Notes under the pieces: generated by a model | The model's input: the letters and a program-made list of their open reading frames with translations, nothing else | The model's database searches: none | Told to the model about the DNA's origin: nothing | Source of the DNA: Panopea generosa | Taxonomy: Eukaryota > Mollusca > Bivalvia > Adapedonta > Hiatellidae | DNA: 64,000 nt | NCBI GenBank assembly: GCA_029582155.1 | Contig: CM055907.1 | Coordinates: forward strand, 29,094,432-29,158,431 | Direction of reading: 5' to 3' | Translations under genes and position numbers: made by a program | In this document: in pieces, positions 1 through 12,254 of the stretch | How the letters are laid out: each line of letters begins with the position of its first letter | How positions within the stretch are numbered: the stretch's first letter is position 1

Positions 1-222
1 CATACCATGTATCTGTGGTATGGTATTGCATGACTGGTTGGGATATCATACCATGTATCTGTGGTATGGTATTGCATGACTGGTCGGGATATCATACTAT
101 GTATCTGTGGCATGGTGCTTCATGACTGGTCGGGATATCATACCATGTATCTGTGGTATGGTGCTTCATGACTGGTCGGGATCATACCATGTATCTGTGG
201 TATGGTATTGCATGACTGGTAG
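1..222. repeat. 46-bp tandem repeat, cut by the window start
   Basis: Five copies of a unit containing CATACCATGTATCTGTGG and GACTGGTCGGGATAT begin at 1, 47, 93, 139 and 183. The fourth copy lacks two bases and the last breaks off. The small open frame across it is a by-product of the repeat. Confidence 0.9.
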
Positions 223-270
223 TGCTCAGTACCTCAAGATCACTCACCAGTCACAACACATCACTGCAGT

Positions 271-310
271 TGTGGGTTTGAGTCTGGGTTTGAGTCTGGG
301 TTTGAGTCAT
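271..310. repeat. 12-bp triplet repeat
   Basis: GGGTTTGAGTCT occurs three times in a row. It is too short to suggest a function. Confidence 0.7.
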
Positions 311-1585
311 ATAAGAAAAATTACCAGGTATCCAAGTATTGGCTTTCCTGTATCACAGTCTTATGGTGTCTGAGATCTCTCTAACAATAAAACAGATTGT
401 AGCCGTTGCAGATTCTTAAAACCCACATTGATAAAAAAAAAAACACTATTCATACTTGTTTTAATATCTTCAAACTTTTCTTTGATAGTTCCCCAGTTTT
501 ATGTTTTATCCTTCATAACATGGAGTTAATATCAACACATTATATCAAAGTGTGAGGGTTTCCTCTGTTTACAAATCTCCTACATTAATTGATGCTTTAT
601 GAGTCACTTTATCCAGTGAACATAACAAAATACCATCTCAGATGAACACATGTGCAGACAAGTGAAACTGATACAAAACTGCTCTTGTGTTTAAAGACAA
701 AAGCTTCCATTCAGTTTCAACTTTGTGTGTACCATTGTTGTTTTTTTTGTGTGTGTGTGTGTATGCATTGTTTTTTTGTCAATAGACAATTTGCATGTTA
801 GCAGTCAATCAAGTGAAGCCACCTGTGTACCCTTCAACTTTAATGGTTTCTTCCAATAGCTGCGGAGCCTGAGTGCATGTGTAGTAGACGAATCCATTTT
901 CTCTATTGTGTTCAAATGACTGTGACCTTAAAATCGTGTCAAGTTCTCTGTTTTCGGAATAATTATTTTGTGATATTGAATGCAACTGAGTGGATAAATT
1001 TTGCAAGGGCTTTTAAATATGTAAGTGTGTATTATCAATCAGGCGCTGAAGGTATGTGTGCAAAACTGTCTTTGTTTGCTGACAAATAGTTGCTATTGAT
1101 TATTTGGAGCTTGTGGTCTCCTGTCACAGTGGTACATTATTATATTGATTATTGTAAAAGCAGAAGTGATGCTGTACTTTGTCTTATTTTGGTTTAAGTC
1201 TTAAAAAATAGCATAAACAAATACTTCAATGGATGTGGCTGACTCACTGTTATTTTTTCTGCAGGTTTCGTTCAGAACTTTTTTTACACACTTTAATAAT
1301 TAACTCAGCTCATGTTCTGAATGTATTTCCCATGTGTGTCAAAGTTAATAGCAATAGTTTAAATGGCTAATAGAAAGAAATAATGAAAATCAAAATATAT
1401 TGCCTGCTTTACAGAATGGAAGATAATATTTGAGTGTTATTATACCTCTGGTAGATGATACCATTAATACAGTTAATTGTTTTACAATATGGACATCTTT
1501 ATTTAATAGTCATCACATTATTAGGGCTCATCATTGTATAAATCAAAGTGACTATGGTTACATGGGTTTGAGGGTTGGGGATGGA
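311..1585. other. AT-rich DNA, no gene seen
   Basis: A short (GT)n tract lies near 751-763. The overlapping 65-70 codon open frames on both strands show no protein-like composition. Confidence 0.6.
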
Positions 1586-1589
1586 TTTT

Positions 1590-2420
1590 AATGGTGATTA
1601 TGAGTGTCAGAATGATGGTTGTGAGACTCAGAATGATGATAATGAGTGTCAGATGATGATTATGCATGTCAGATGATGATTATGTGTGTCAGATGATGAT
1701 TATGAGTGTAAAACTGATGATTATGAGTGCCAAATTGAGAATTGTGATTGCCAGAATGATGATTATGTGTGTCAGAATGATGATTATGAGTGTCAGAAAG
1801 ATGATTATGACTGTCAGAATGAGGATTATGTGTGTCAGATGATGATTATGTGTGTCAGAATGATGATTATGTGTGTCAGAATGATGATTATGACTGTCAG
1901 AATGATGATTATGACTGTCAGAATGAAGATTATGTGTGTCAGATGATGATTATGTGTGTCAGAATGATGATTATGCATGTCAGATGGTGATTATGAGTGT
2001 AAAACTGATGATTATGAGTGTCAAATTGATGATTATGAGTGCCAAATTGATGATTGTGATTGCCAGAATGATGATTATGAGTGTCAGACGATGATTATGA
2101 GTGTAAAACTGATGATTATGCGTGTCAAATTGATGATTATGAGTGCCAAATTGATGATTGTGATTGCCAGAATGATGATTATGAGTGTCAGATGATGATT
2201 GTGATTGCCAGAATGATGATTATGTGTGTCAGAATGATGATTATGCATGTCAAAATGATGACTATGAGTGTCAGAATGGTGATAATGTGTGTCAGATGAT
2301 GTTTGTGTGTGTCAGAATGATGATTATGAGTGTCAGAATGGTGATTATATGTGTCAGAATCTGATGATGATTATGTCAGTGTCAGGTGATGGTTTTGAGT
2401 GTTAGATGATGAGGATGATG
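1590..2420. repeat. 18/21-bp GATGATTATG minisatellite
   Basis: Mixed 18- and 21-bp units built on GATGATTATGAGTGTCAGAA cover about 830 bp. Variants (CCAAATTGATGATTGTGATT, GTAAAACTGATGATTATG) recur in blocks, so part of the array grew by multi-unit duplication (about 1977-2080 against 2081-2180). Because the units are multiples of three, Asp/Tyr/Cys-rich frames such as DDYECQ stay open; these are not taken as genes. Confidence 0.9.
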
Positions 2421-3040
2421 AGTGTTTGAGTGATGGTTTTAAATATCATTATATTGATGAATACTAACCAGTTAGCTGATATAGAACTAATAAGTCTTCT
2501 CCAGTGGAACCTGAGGATGTGTCAGTATCCCATACAATATACGTGCCAGTTGAGGATTAATACATTCGTTCATTCTGCTAGGTTTAAACATTTGTTTTGA
2601 TTAAGAAAGTTTACTTATGCAGTCTTGATGAATCATTCATTAATTGTGAACTTCTGAAGCGTGAAAAAGTTGTGATGGAAGTCTTCATGTGTCCTTAAAA
2701 GGATTTATTCAAGGATGTGATTTTCAGTCTCAGGATCATGTTACCCGCTATTAAACATATCGAAATGGTCACACTTGGAAATGTGTGTATTAATAACATA
2801 TACAAAGTATTTAGTTTTGTATGATAGCTGAGACATTTAGCTATGTTTGGGGTACATGTAGGTCAGAAATTGGAAAAGAACCTTCTCACATAAACTTTGT
2901 AACCAAGTTAGGCTCAAACCACAATCACATCACTGAGAGTTTATTTGTTTGTTTTAAAATTTATGCCATCAATGTGGTTAACAGATGTAGAATCATAAAC
3001 ATGATTTACTGGGATCCTAGGAAGTTCAAACCATTATTGC
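2421..3040. other. Unique AT-rich spacer
   Basis: No repeat or convincing gene. A 74-codon open frame at 2821-3045 has no recognisable features. Confidence 0.55.
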
Positions 3041-3117
3041 CATAAGTAACTTTCCCACTTGAATTAGCAGTGAGAGACAAATGACAATGAGATGCAATGT
3101 TGTATATTAAAGTCGTA
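3041..3117 (-). mobile_element. SINE-A fragment
   Basis: The reverse complement reads ATACAACATTGCATCTCATT and TCTCTCACTGCTAATTCAAG then GGGAAAGTTACT, matching the central body of the full SINE-A copies at 3343 and 61228. Both ends are missing. Confidence 0.7.
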
Positions 3118-3239
3118 TATGAGTATAGTTAATTTAGTAAATTCTTTATTCAAAATATTTAGTTAATTCATAACTATGTATACAGTTTTTACTATTTACA
3201 TGCTTCATAACATAATGTCAATAGAAGATACAAGTGTAA

Positions 3240-3300
3240 TGTATTCAAAATGGTATTAAATCCCATTCCAAAAAAGAATAAAGAAAAAAAAATCAAATTA
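3240..3300 (+). mobile_element. 3' end of a SINE-B-type element
   Basis: TTCAAAATGGTATTAAATCC followed by CATTCCAAAAAA and an A-rich run matches the 3' tail of the full SINE-B at 24723-25002 (AAAATGGCATTAAACCCCAT then poly-A). Confidence 0.5.
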
Positions 3301-3342
3301 TCAAAATACAAATGTAGGTATACGGCATTTCAACATGGCCTA

Positions 3343-3657
3343 AGGCCCAATTAGCTCAATCATAGCACATTTGACTATCAATCCAGGGGTTGTGAATTTG
3401 AATCCCACCCACACTACCCCATCGCCATGCCACACTTCTCCGTAATGATTGATATACGACATTACGTCTCTTTGTCATTTGTCTCTCACTACTGATAAGG
3501 ACTCAAGTGCGATAGCGAGATAGGTGTGCTCTAGCTAATACTGCTTAACCTTCTGGCATCCAAGGAAAGACTGGTTAGGTTAACTGATTGTCTGTTATCC
3601 ATTAATCGCATCAAAATGGTGCTAATTATTCAATCAATCAATCAATCAATCATTCAT
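3343..3657 (+). mobile_element. SINE-A, near full-length, tRNA-derived head and (CAAT)n tail
   Basis: The head, GGCCCAATTAGCTCAATCAT to GTGAATTTGAATCCC, has degenerate box A and box B of a tRNA-type pol III promoter. A conserved body follows (CATTTGTCTCTCACT, GCTCTAGCTAATACT, GGTTAACTGATTGTCTGTTA), ending in CAATCAATCAATCAAT (3631-3657). Other copies in the window share head, body and tail. Confidence 0.85.
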
Positions 3658-3659
3658 TG

Positions 3660-4205
3660 CAATACTCTTAAGCATTCTGGCAATGAATAAAAATTAAGGA
3701 AAATTTGTGCTTATTTTTTCTCACAATATGGCACTTGACAGTAAACAACAGTAAAAAAGATTGATGATACATAACAAGAAAATGCGTAACAAGGAAACTT
3801 TGATGATATTGTATATATTATATAACTTACAACTCCTGCTGGTTATCACTACGATCAATAACCAGACATTGTCTCTGTAGGTTACAGTGAACATTTACCA
3901 CAAAACTGTGGCTATGTTTCATGGAACTGAGTTATAATTGAGTTAAAACTCATATTATGGATAGAATTCTTGGTATGTCGTATTTTCTTCTTATTATTAA
4001 CATCATTGCATTACAGTCATGTTATAATGGATAAGTACTGTATTATGTATTCTTACCATTACATTTATACCAAAATAAGTTTAAACGTTACTGTTTGATA
4101 TTGTCTTTCTCCATTGGTCAATACATTTGTATTCTGAATTATTCCAAAATACAGTCCTCATCATCAGCAGCTCAATGTTTAGTGTAAGTGATTCCCGTGT
4201 CATAC
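3660..4205. other. AT-rich spacer
   Basis: No repeat or gene recognised. Confidence 0.5.
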
Positions 4206-4218
4206 TAAACAAGGATGT

Positions 4219-5417
4219 ACATATCACAGATTGATAATTGGACACTGTCTACAGATGATGTACATATCACAGACTGATAGTGGAACACTGTCTATAGATG
4301 ATGTACATATCCCAGATTGATATTGGGACACTCTCTATACATGATGTACATATCCCAGATTGATATTGGGATACTGTCTATACATGATGTACATATCACA
4401 GATTGATATTGGGACACTGTCTACAGATGATGTACATATCGCAGATTGATATTGGGACACTGTCTACAGATGATGTACATGTCGCAGGTTGATATTTCGA
4501 CACTGTCGATAGATGATGTACATGTCGCAGATTGATACTGGGACACTGTCTGTAGATGATGTACATGTCGCAGATTGATACTGGGACACTGTCTACAGAT
4601 GATGTACATGTCACAGTTTGATATTTCGACACTGTCTACAGATGATGTACATATTGCAGATCAATACTGCGACACTGTCTACAGATGATGTACATGTCTC
4701 AGATTGATACTGGGACAATGTCTACAGATGATGTACATATCGCAGATTGATACTGCGACACTGTCTACAGATGATGTACATGTTGCAGATCGATACTGCG
4801 ACACTGTCTACAGATGATGTACATGTCGCAGATTGATACTGCGACACTGTCTACAGATGATGTACATATAGCAGATTGATACTGCGACACTGTCTACAGA
4901 TGATGTACATATCGCAGATTGATATGAGGACACTGTGTATATATGATGTACATAGCACAGATTGATATTGGGACACAGTCTATAGATGATGTACATATCA
5001 CAGATTGGTATTGGGACACTGTATATATGATGTACATATCACAGATTGATATTGGGACACTGTCTGTAGATACTGTACATATCGCAGATTGATATTTGGA
5101 CACTGTCTAAAGATGATGTACATATCACAGATTGATATTGCGACAATGTCTGTAGATGATGAACATATCGCAGATTGATATTGGGACACTGTCTGTAGAT
5201 ACTGTACATATCGCAGATTGATATTGGGACACTGTCTATAGATGATGTAGATATCACAGATTGATATTGGGACACTGTCTATAGATTATGTACTTATCAC
5301 AGATTGATATTGGGACACTGTCTATAGATGATGTACATATCACAAATTGATATTGGGACAGTGTCTATAGATGATGTACATACCTGAGATTGATATTGAG
5401 ACACTGTCTATAGATTT
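4219..5417. repeat. 43-bp minisatellite, about 28 copies
   Basis: The unit ACATATCACAGATTGATATT plus GGGACACTGTCTATAGATGATGT repeats every 43 bp (4219, 4262, and so on). The central copies (about 4490-4900) carry ATGTCGCAG and TACTGCGACA variants, while the outer ones carry ATATCACAG, which indicates local homogenisation. A few copies are shortened near 5020. The open frames here arise from the repeat. Confidence 0.92.
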
Positions 5418-5481
5418 TAAGGAAAATAATTATTTTCTTCTTTGATTTGCCAAAAGTAGTACTTCCGTGAATAATACATTA

Positions 5482-5753
5482 AAGCTCACTTGACATAAAT
5501 AAAGATTGTGAAATATAATTCAAAAGTTACTAGTCTGACAGGACAAGTTAAATTTCAGAAATTGATGATTGTAATATTTATTTTAAACAATAGACTTCTT
5601 TGGTCCATATATTATGAAGCAAATTTGACTTTCACATATTTCTGTCTCTACCTATAATATATCATAACATAATGTTTAATATCCAAATGATTGTCTTTGT
5701 GTGCATGATGTAAATATTTAATCTTCAATTAGCAAAAGTGAACATATTATCAT
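5482..5753 (+). repeat. Dispersed direct duplicate, copy 1
   Basis: About 270 bp from AAGCTCACTTGACATAAATA to GTGAACATATTATCAT is repeated with few differences at 7402-7686. It has no coding frame and no clear terminal features. Confidence 0.85.
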
Positions 5754-6651
5754 TATTTGTTAAATCTACAATTTATATTTTGTTAAAATTTCAAATATGC
5801 CTACTTAACTATATCAATTAACTCAATATGTTCGAAGTATTTGTTAAATCACTATAAATTATCACTTCCCCTTTGACAAATGGTTTTACACCTTGATGAG
5901 AAGGAAGTCTTTGGTGTCATATTCACACCTTCAAAGTCAAACAAAAACTTTGTCAGTATAATATATAGAGAACATTAATATTAAGAGAAGATAGAATAGG
6001 AATTTAGGATAGCTTTGTGCAGAAAATAAGAAAAAAATTTGTGATATTAATATAACTTTTGTGATTCAAAAATAGTTTATTAACTTTAACTTTGTGATAA
6101 ACATAACTTTGTGACTACTGTGTGGTTTCAGAATTGAAATATAACAACTTTGTGAATATAACTTTAATGAAAACTTTGTGATTCTGAAATCGATTAAAAG
6201 AACAGTAAATTGAAATTAAGGACTTTGTGAACTAAGTGAATATTCAAAGTGAAATAAGGACTTCAAGTTTATAATTAATTTAACTTAGTGACTATCTGGT
6301 ATTTGATATTACTTTGGGTGACTTTATAACTTTCTTTGTGAATAATAATTAAGACTGTGCATACTTTGGTAAATATCATAGTTGACAGTTTTAATTATCT
6401 TATTAAAAAGCTTTAACTTTCATTCAGCATTTTGTTCATATCTACGACAACCACAAATCATGAATTACTATTGCCCTCACGTTAGGAACCGCGCATTTTT
6501 CCCTCATAATACATATCATTAATTTGTTATAAATATAATGTTATGGAAAATGTTTACAAATACAATATGTTTACGAAAAGTTTGATAATTTTTATGTTTC
6601 CTTTTTAACAGAAGCTTGGTAAGGTCAAGTTATGTTATAACATGGAAGACA
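5754..6651. other. AT-rich DNA with degenerate AACTTTGTGA repeats
   Basis: Between about 5945 and 6350, AACTTTGTGA or ACTTTGTGAA recurs many times at irregular spacing, like an old decayed minisatellite. No gene seen. Confidence 0.5.
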
Positions 6652-6790
6652 AAGTTATTAGTTACTTGTGGAGATGGGTGTGCTCGAGTACTGGTTAACC
6701 TTCGAGGATCCCAGGAAAGAGTAGTTAGGTTAACTGATAGTCTGTTAGCCCTCAATGACAAAAAATAATGCTAAATATTCAAACGAGCAA
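6652..6790 (+). mobile_element. SINE-A 3' half
   Basis: AGTTACTTGTGGAGATGGGT, GTGCTCGAGTACTGG, TTAGGTTAACTGATAGTCTG and TGCTAAATATTCAAAC match the 3' half of SINE-A; the tRNA-like head is absent. Confidence 0.75.
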
Positions 6791-7401
6791 TTCAAACAAC
6801 TTAGACATAACACAATGATTCCATGCTAAATAAATATATCTGATTCCCATTAAAATACCATTTGTCTGACAATGCTGACTTTAGATCTGTTTTACAGTTT
6901 CAATTTTGTTTTATTGTTTGTAACGGTGTTGGTTTATACAGTTTCTTCCATGGCGGCAAGATTTGCGGTATTGATTTTTCACTCATTCACAGATTTTACA
7001 TCCTGAGGTTTCCTTGTTTAACAAAATTTCAGTATGCATGAGCTACAGTTGGCCATATTTCACAATTAACTCCAGAATTCCCATTTTCTGCAGTATTGAT
7101 CCCATACAGTCGTGTTGATGAGGGTGAATTTCTGCATTCTAGGAAAAACTGGTTATAACTATTGGGTGTTGGTCACTTTAATCGCATCTAATGGTCATCA
7201 GAGGGTCAAATAAAAAATTATTCATTTGATTAGGTTTTGAACGATAATAAAGATCTACACTAAGCAAAACATGCTTTGTTCATTATATTATAATATCAAG
7301 GTAATGACTTTGCCATGAAATGTTCATAAAATAAAATTCAGCAATACTAAAATGCTTTGTCATTCAATGTTCATTAATCAAAATGAATGGGTTCTTTATA
7401 G
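6791..7401. other. AT-rich spacer
   Basis: Unique-looking DNA; a weak SINE-A-like fragment may lie near 7090-7215. No gene seen. Confidence 0.45.
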
Positions 7402-7686
7402 AAAGCTCACTTGACATAAATAAAGATGGGCACCGGCAAGTGAAATATAATTCAAAAGTTACTAGTCTGACAGGACAAGTTAAATATCAGAAATTAATGA
7501 TTGTAATATTTATTTTAAACAATAGACTTCTTGGTCCATATATTATGAAGCAAATTTGACTTTCACATATTTCTGTCTCTACCTATAAAATATCATAACA
7601 TAATATTTAATATCAAAATGATTGTCTTTGTGTGCATGATGTAAATATTTAATCTTTAATTAGCAAAAGTGAACATATTATCATGA
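7402..7686 (+). repeat. Dispersed direct duplicate, copy 2
   Basis: A near copy of 5482-5753, with an extra GGGCACCGGCAAGTG near the start. The two are about 1.9 kb apart in the same orientation. Confidence 0.85.
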
Positions 7687-8386
7687 GTTAAACAGCAGGC
7701 TTCTAGAAAGTTTTGTTCCAACCGGCTGGTTACCAGATGGACAGGACAGATGACCCCTGTATTGGCTATAAAACAATAATTAACAGCCACTTGAAAAGTC
7801 AGTTAATTATCAATAATTATCTGTCATTACATGCAATATATGACAGTAAATAATCAATATACAATATTGGAAATAATTCACTGTGGTGTTTGGTGAGCAG
7901 AGAGATGTGTGTATACTATATTACTTTATTGGGGATGCATATTGCAAATATCATGTCTGTCTAAATTCATATTTTATTATTTTCCTAATATTTAGTCCAA
8001 CGGAAAGAAAAAAATGTTTCATGACCCCAATCCCATGACAAATACCGGTAATATACAATTTCCAGCACACAATGGCTGTACAGGCAAGTATATTACATCG
8101 GTGAAAACATGTTCATCTTGTTTCACATGTCACTTCCTTTCAAATTTGGTATGGACTAAGCCTATGAAGAACTTATTATAGTTATAGATGAGATAAATGA
8201 GAATTTTCTGTTTTCTCATAGCATTTATGAAAAATAAAGGTTGCTAAATAAATTATTAAACATTTCATGAGCATTGCATGGCATTTAGGCATTGTAGTAA
8301 CGATTTCATTTTATTTATTCATTTTATTCACAAGCACTCCAAGTGTCACGAAACCAAACTGTCACAGTCCATCATCCTACATTTTT
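7687..8386. other. AT-rich spacer
   Basis: No gene or repeat recognised. The T-run at 8382-8386 abuts the next element. Confidence 0.5.
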
Positions 8387-9635
8387 ATGCCCTCCCAAAA
8401 AAATGTTTGGGGTGGCATATAGTAATCGCAGCGTCCGTCCGTCTGTCCTTCTGTCCGGTATTTTGTGTCTGGCCTGTATATCTTTGTCATGCATAGATGG
8501 ATTTTGTTGATACTTGCTACAAATGATCAACATAACATGATGATGTGTCGCAAGTAAGACCCACACCCGTACCCCAAAGGTCAAGGTCACTATTGGAGTT
8601 TGTTTGACAACACTTTGAGTTTGTGTGAGATTTCGTGTCCAGCCTGTAACTTTGTCATGCATAGATGGATTTTATAAATACTTGCTACAAATGATCAACA
8701 TAACATGACAACGTGTCTCGAGTAAGACCCACACCTGTATCTCAAAGGTCAAGATCAAAATTTGAGTTTGTTTAACAACACTTTGAGTCTGTGATATTTC
8801 GTGTCTGGCCTGCAACTTTGTCATGCATAGATGGATTTTTAAAAATACTTGTTATAAATGATCAACATAACATGACCACGTGTTGCACTTAATACCCAAA
8901 CTCCCACTTCAAAGGTCAAAGTCACAATTTAACTTTGTTTGACAACACTTACAGTCATTTTGACATTTCTTGTCCGGTCTGTCATCTATGGATAAATTTT
9001 AAAAACACTTGGCTCAGTTGATCAACATGACATCGTTAAGTGTCGCATGTAAGACCCAGAACCTCAAAGATCAAGGTCACACTTTCAATTTGTTTGATAT
9101 TGTGTGTCTGGTATGTGACTTTGCTGTTAACTTGGCTCAATTTATCAAGATGACATGACAACGCGTCATAAGTAAGACCTAGACCCATACCTTAAAGGTC
9201 AAAGTCACACTTTGAGTATGTATGACAACACTTTGAATGTGTTTCAGATTTCAAGTCTGTCCTTTAACTTTATCATACATGGATGGATTTCAAAAACACT
9301 TGGCTCAATTTATCAACAATTGATCTGTAACTTTGTCTTACATTTAGGGATTTTAAAATAGCTTGACACAAGTGATCAGCATGTCATGATGAAGTTTTAG
9401 CAGCATTTAACTGTTAAAATACCCAGACCATTTCATCAGATGTCAAGGTCAAGATTACACAAAGGTCAAGGTCACACTTTAATGTAAAAAACATGAAACT
9501 GCATGTCTAATCTGAAACATCAGTCCATTACTCTTAATATTCATGGATACATCGCTGCGTACTATAACATAATTATATTGTTATTTTTCAACGACCATTT
9601 GGGGGGCATGCGACACTTACCAGTGACATTTCTTG
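8387..9635 (+). mobile_element. Hairpin/tandem-core element 1 (Helitron/Helentron-like, non-autonomous)
   Basis: It follows a T-run. The 5' hairpin spans 8386-8419 (TATGCCCTCCC pairing imperfectly with GGGGTGGCATA), followed by a GTCCGTCCGTCTGTCC stretch. The core has units of about 167 bp carrying TTTGTCATGCATAGATGG, GATCAACATAACATGA and CAAAGGTCAAGGTCAC; these units decay rightwards. The 3' end has a short CACT/AGTG stem, then CATTTCTTG (CTTG 9632-9635) before a T-run. No open frame for a replicase is present. Class assignment is inferred from end structure. Confidence 0.65.
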
Positions 9636-9690
9636 TTTTTTAATATTAAGCATAATATTTTCATGCCAGTTACCGGTAACATGTATTCCA

Positions 9691-9872
9691 GGAATCCTTA
9701 AAGGTTAACGAGTACTCAAGCACCCCCATCTCTAACTTTCCCACTTGAAACGGCAGTGAGAGGCACATTGTCATACATCAGTCATCACGGAGTCTGTGGC
9801 TGGGCAGTGATTCAAACTCGTAACCCCTGGATTGATAATCAAGCATGCTACTGACTGAGCTTACCAGGCCCA
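9691..9872 (-). mobile_element. SINE-A, minus strand, lacking the 3' tail
   Basis: The reverse complement has a tRNA-like head (GCTCAGTCAGTAGC, ATCAATCCAGGGGTTACGAG), then the SINE-A body with CAAGTGGGAAAGTTAGAG and GAGTACTCGTTAACC. The segment after the last motif is short or lost. Confidence 0.75.
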
Positions 9873-9991
9873 GTATCATCGTACAATAACAGTCATAAAT
9901 TTTATGTGTTTTTGTACTAGGATAATGATACATTTTAACACCATTTTCAGAGCCACGAATATTGTATAATTACAATTAATTTGTTCATTAA

Positions 9992-10200
9992 CCCTTTACT
10001 TCATAGATACGCGCTTTCCCACACCAATCACAGAAGGCCTTTGAAAACAGTGCAGGAAGAGTAACGAGCAATCTGAACACTTCCTGCACTGTTTTCCACT
10101 CTGTCAGTTAATATAAACATAAATCACACATTGCTGATACATGGTGAATTAATGCTTTCAATATTAGAGGTGTCCAAAGGCGTCTATATGAAGTAAAGGG
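9992..10200. mobile_element. 209-bp MITE with TTAA target duplication (piggyBac-like)
   Basis: TTAA at 9988-9991 and 10201-10204 flanks inverted ends: CCCTTTACTTCATA at the left, TATGAAGTAAAGGG at the right. TTAA duplication plus CCC...GGG termini is the piggyBac pattern. Inside is a perfect 17-bp inverted repeat, GAAAACAGTGCAGGAAG (10043-10059), with its complement at 10080-10096 and a 20-nt loop. It has no coding capacity. Confidence 0.82.
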
Positions 10201-10482
10201 TTAAAGAAGCTATTTGAAGGAGCCGATGTCCTAGCAGGGCATTATATTATAAAGGTGACATCATCTGCATCATTTGTCATCCAGACAGTGAGCAGGTGTC
10301 TCTGAGAATGCATCAATATCCTAACAGCTCCATAAAAAGACTGGTGGTAGTGTAGTGTTAACTATTCATATAAGCTTTGAGCTTTCTTCATAATTGAGCT
10401 AAAATAAATTAGTATAAACTAAAGAAATCAAGAGCTGGGAACCACATTAGTAACCAGCCCTGCTGAAAATAAAATTGGGAAA

Positions 10483-10631
10483 TAGTTGTGGAAGGGTATC
10501 ACCGCCATATCTCTTTAAGTTTGCAATTTGTCGTTTGTTCTTTGTGCAATGGGTGTAAATGTTTCTTTCTTCTTGAAATAGTTCACCTTTTTGTCTATCC
10601 TACTATATCCTATCATTGTAAAAGTTACATA
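10483..10631 (+). repeat. Left arm of a 2.8-kb inverted-repeat locus
   Basis: From TAGTTGTGGAAGGGTATCAC to TATCATTGTAAAAGTTACAT, this arm is present in reverse complement at 13126-13302. A weaker match may continue inward. No transposase is visible between the arms. Confidence 0.75.
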
Positions 10632-10949
10632 CTTCCTGTCATAATATAACGAGTTCAGCATAATCACGTGTTTCAAAAGGATTCGAATTGTAAACATTAA
10701 ACTATGCAGTAAGCATGTTGTACAACGCACTTGGGAATATGTAACAATGCGAAATACACAGTTGGCATTGTCAATTATGATGACAGGTGCCGCTAGACGT
10801 ATATGAAAGAATAACGACTGGTCTCTAGTGGCATCGGCGTTGCTTTGTTTTCCTTCGTTGGTCATATGAAATATATGGTCAGCTACCACCATTGAGAGGA
10901 GCTCTCTGATCGGCTGAAAAAAGTATAGGGAAGTTCAGGGGATATATTT

Positions 10950-11737
10950 ATACCCCCGACAAACAAAGTTTGAGGGGGTATATTGGAGTCACCCTGTTGT
11001 CGGTCGGTCGGTCTGTCCGTTGCAATTTTCCTTGTCCGGAGCATCACTTGAAAAGTACTGGATGGAATTTCATCAAACGTCATACAATGGTAGAATAAAA
11101 TGAGAGGAAGTGCAGTGTACAAGAAACATAACTCTATTCTTGCTAATTACAGAGTTATTGCCCTTTGATATTTTTTCTTGTCCGGAGCATAACTTGAAAA
11201 GTACCAGATGGAATTTCATCAAGCTTCATACAATGGTAGAATATAATGAGAGGAAGTGCAGTGTACAAGAAACGTAACTCTATTCTTGCTAATTACAGAG
11301 TTATTGCCCTTTGATATATTTCCCTTGTCCGGAGCATTACTTTTAAAGTACTGGATGGAATTTCATCAAACTTCATACAATGGTAGAATATAATGACAGG
11401 AAGTGCAGTGTACAGGAAACATAACTCTATTCTTGCTTATTACAGAGTTATTGCCCTTTGATATATTTCCCTTGTCCAGAGCATTACTTTTAAAGTACTG
11501 GATGGAATTTCATCAAACTTCATACAATGGTAGAATATAATGACAGGAAGTGCAGTGTACAGGAAACATAACTCTATTCTTGCTAATTACAGAGTTATTG
11601 CCCTTTGATATATTTCCCTTGTCTGGAGCATAACTTTAAAACTATTGGATATAATTTAATAAAACTTCATACAATGGTAAACCATTTTCTGTCATGGCGG
11701 TGTCGGGGGTATTCATCACCTTTAGTGATAGCTCTAG
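10950..11737 (+). mobile_element. Hairpin/tandem-core element 2 with 147-bp units
   Basis: The 5' hairpin is 10951-10980 (TACCCCC and CAAAC pairing with GTTTG and GGGGGTA). A GTCGGTCGGTCGGTCTGTCC stretch follows. The core has five units spaced 146-147 bp apart (CTTGTCCGGAGCA at 11031, 11177, 11324, 11471, 11618), each with TGGAATTTCATCAAACTTC and AGAGTTATTGCCCTTTGATA. The 3' end has the stem ATCAC (11715-11719)/GTGAT (11725-11729), then CTAG at 11734-11737 before TTTT. Hairpin plus CTAG is the classic Helitron 3' signature. Copy B at 12371 shows the empty site. Confidence 0.75.
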
Positions 11738-12043
11738 TTTTATAGTAAGCTTAATTTTGGTTGGATGAAAATGTCAAATTGGCAAATGATCACAATAAAA
11801 TATAAGTTTATTATGTTTGTGTCAATAAATAATCAAAATTATGTTTCTGTGACTGACTAAATTCATTTTATCAAGGAAATTGTGTGGAAAGTAAAATTGA
11901 TAAAATTTACTTTTTTCATGCAGAAAGTGGGTGTACCCAACTTCAGGGGACAAAAAGTGGTAAACAAGGATACTTCTGACTCCATTTTTGGGACATTTTA
12001 ATTTGAGTCTAGGATAGTACTTTACTATGATGTAGGACTTTTT

Positions 12044-12254
12044 ATGGAGCATGTAGTCTAGTGGTAGAGCACCGAACCCATGATCGGAGAATCGGGGTTC
12101 GATCCTCCACCATGGCTCTGTTTGGTGTCCTTGAGCAAGACACTTTTCCGCATGTGCTTAGTACTGGTTCTAACAAGGAAGACAGTGCGCGTGATTTACC
12201 TAAGTTGTGATAACTTGTTTCACAATCGAAGTAAGATAAATAAGTTTAAACTAA
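12044..12254 (+). mobile_element. SINE-C, tRNA-derived, with 7-bp target duplication
   Basis: ACTTTTT at 12037-12043 and 12255-12261 flanks the element, and copy B carries a single ACTTTTT there. The head has box-A-like TAGTCTAGTGGTAGAGC and box-B GGTTCGATCC (12096-12105). The body has CCTTGAGCAAGACACTTTTC, shared with 59673 and 61829. Confidence 0.85.

Noticed and set aside
1686-2299. Asp/Tyr/Cys-rich repeat peptides (DDYECQ)
   Set aside because: Low-complexity translation of the 18/21-bp array; frame changes at every unit-length change.
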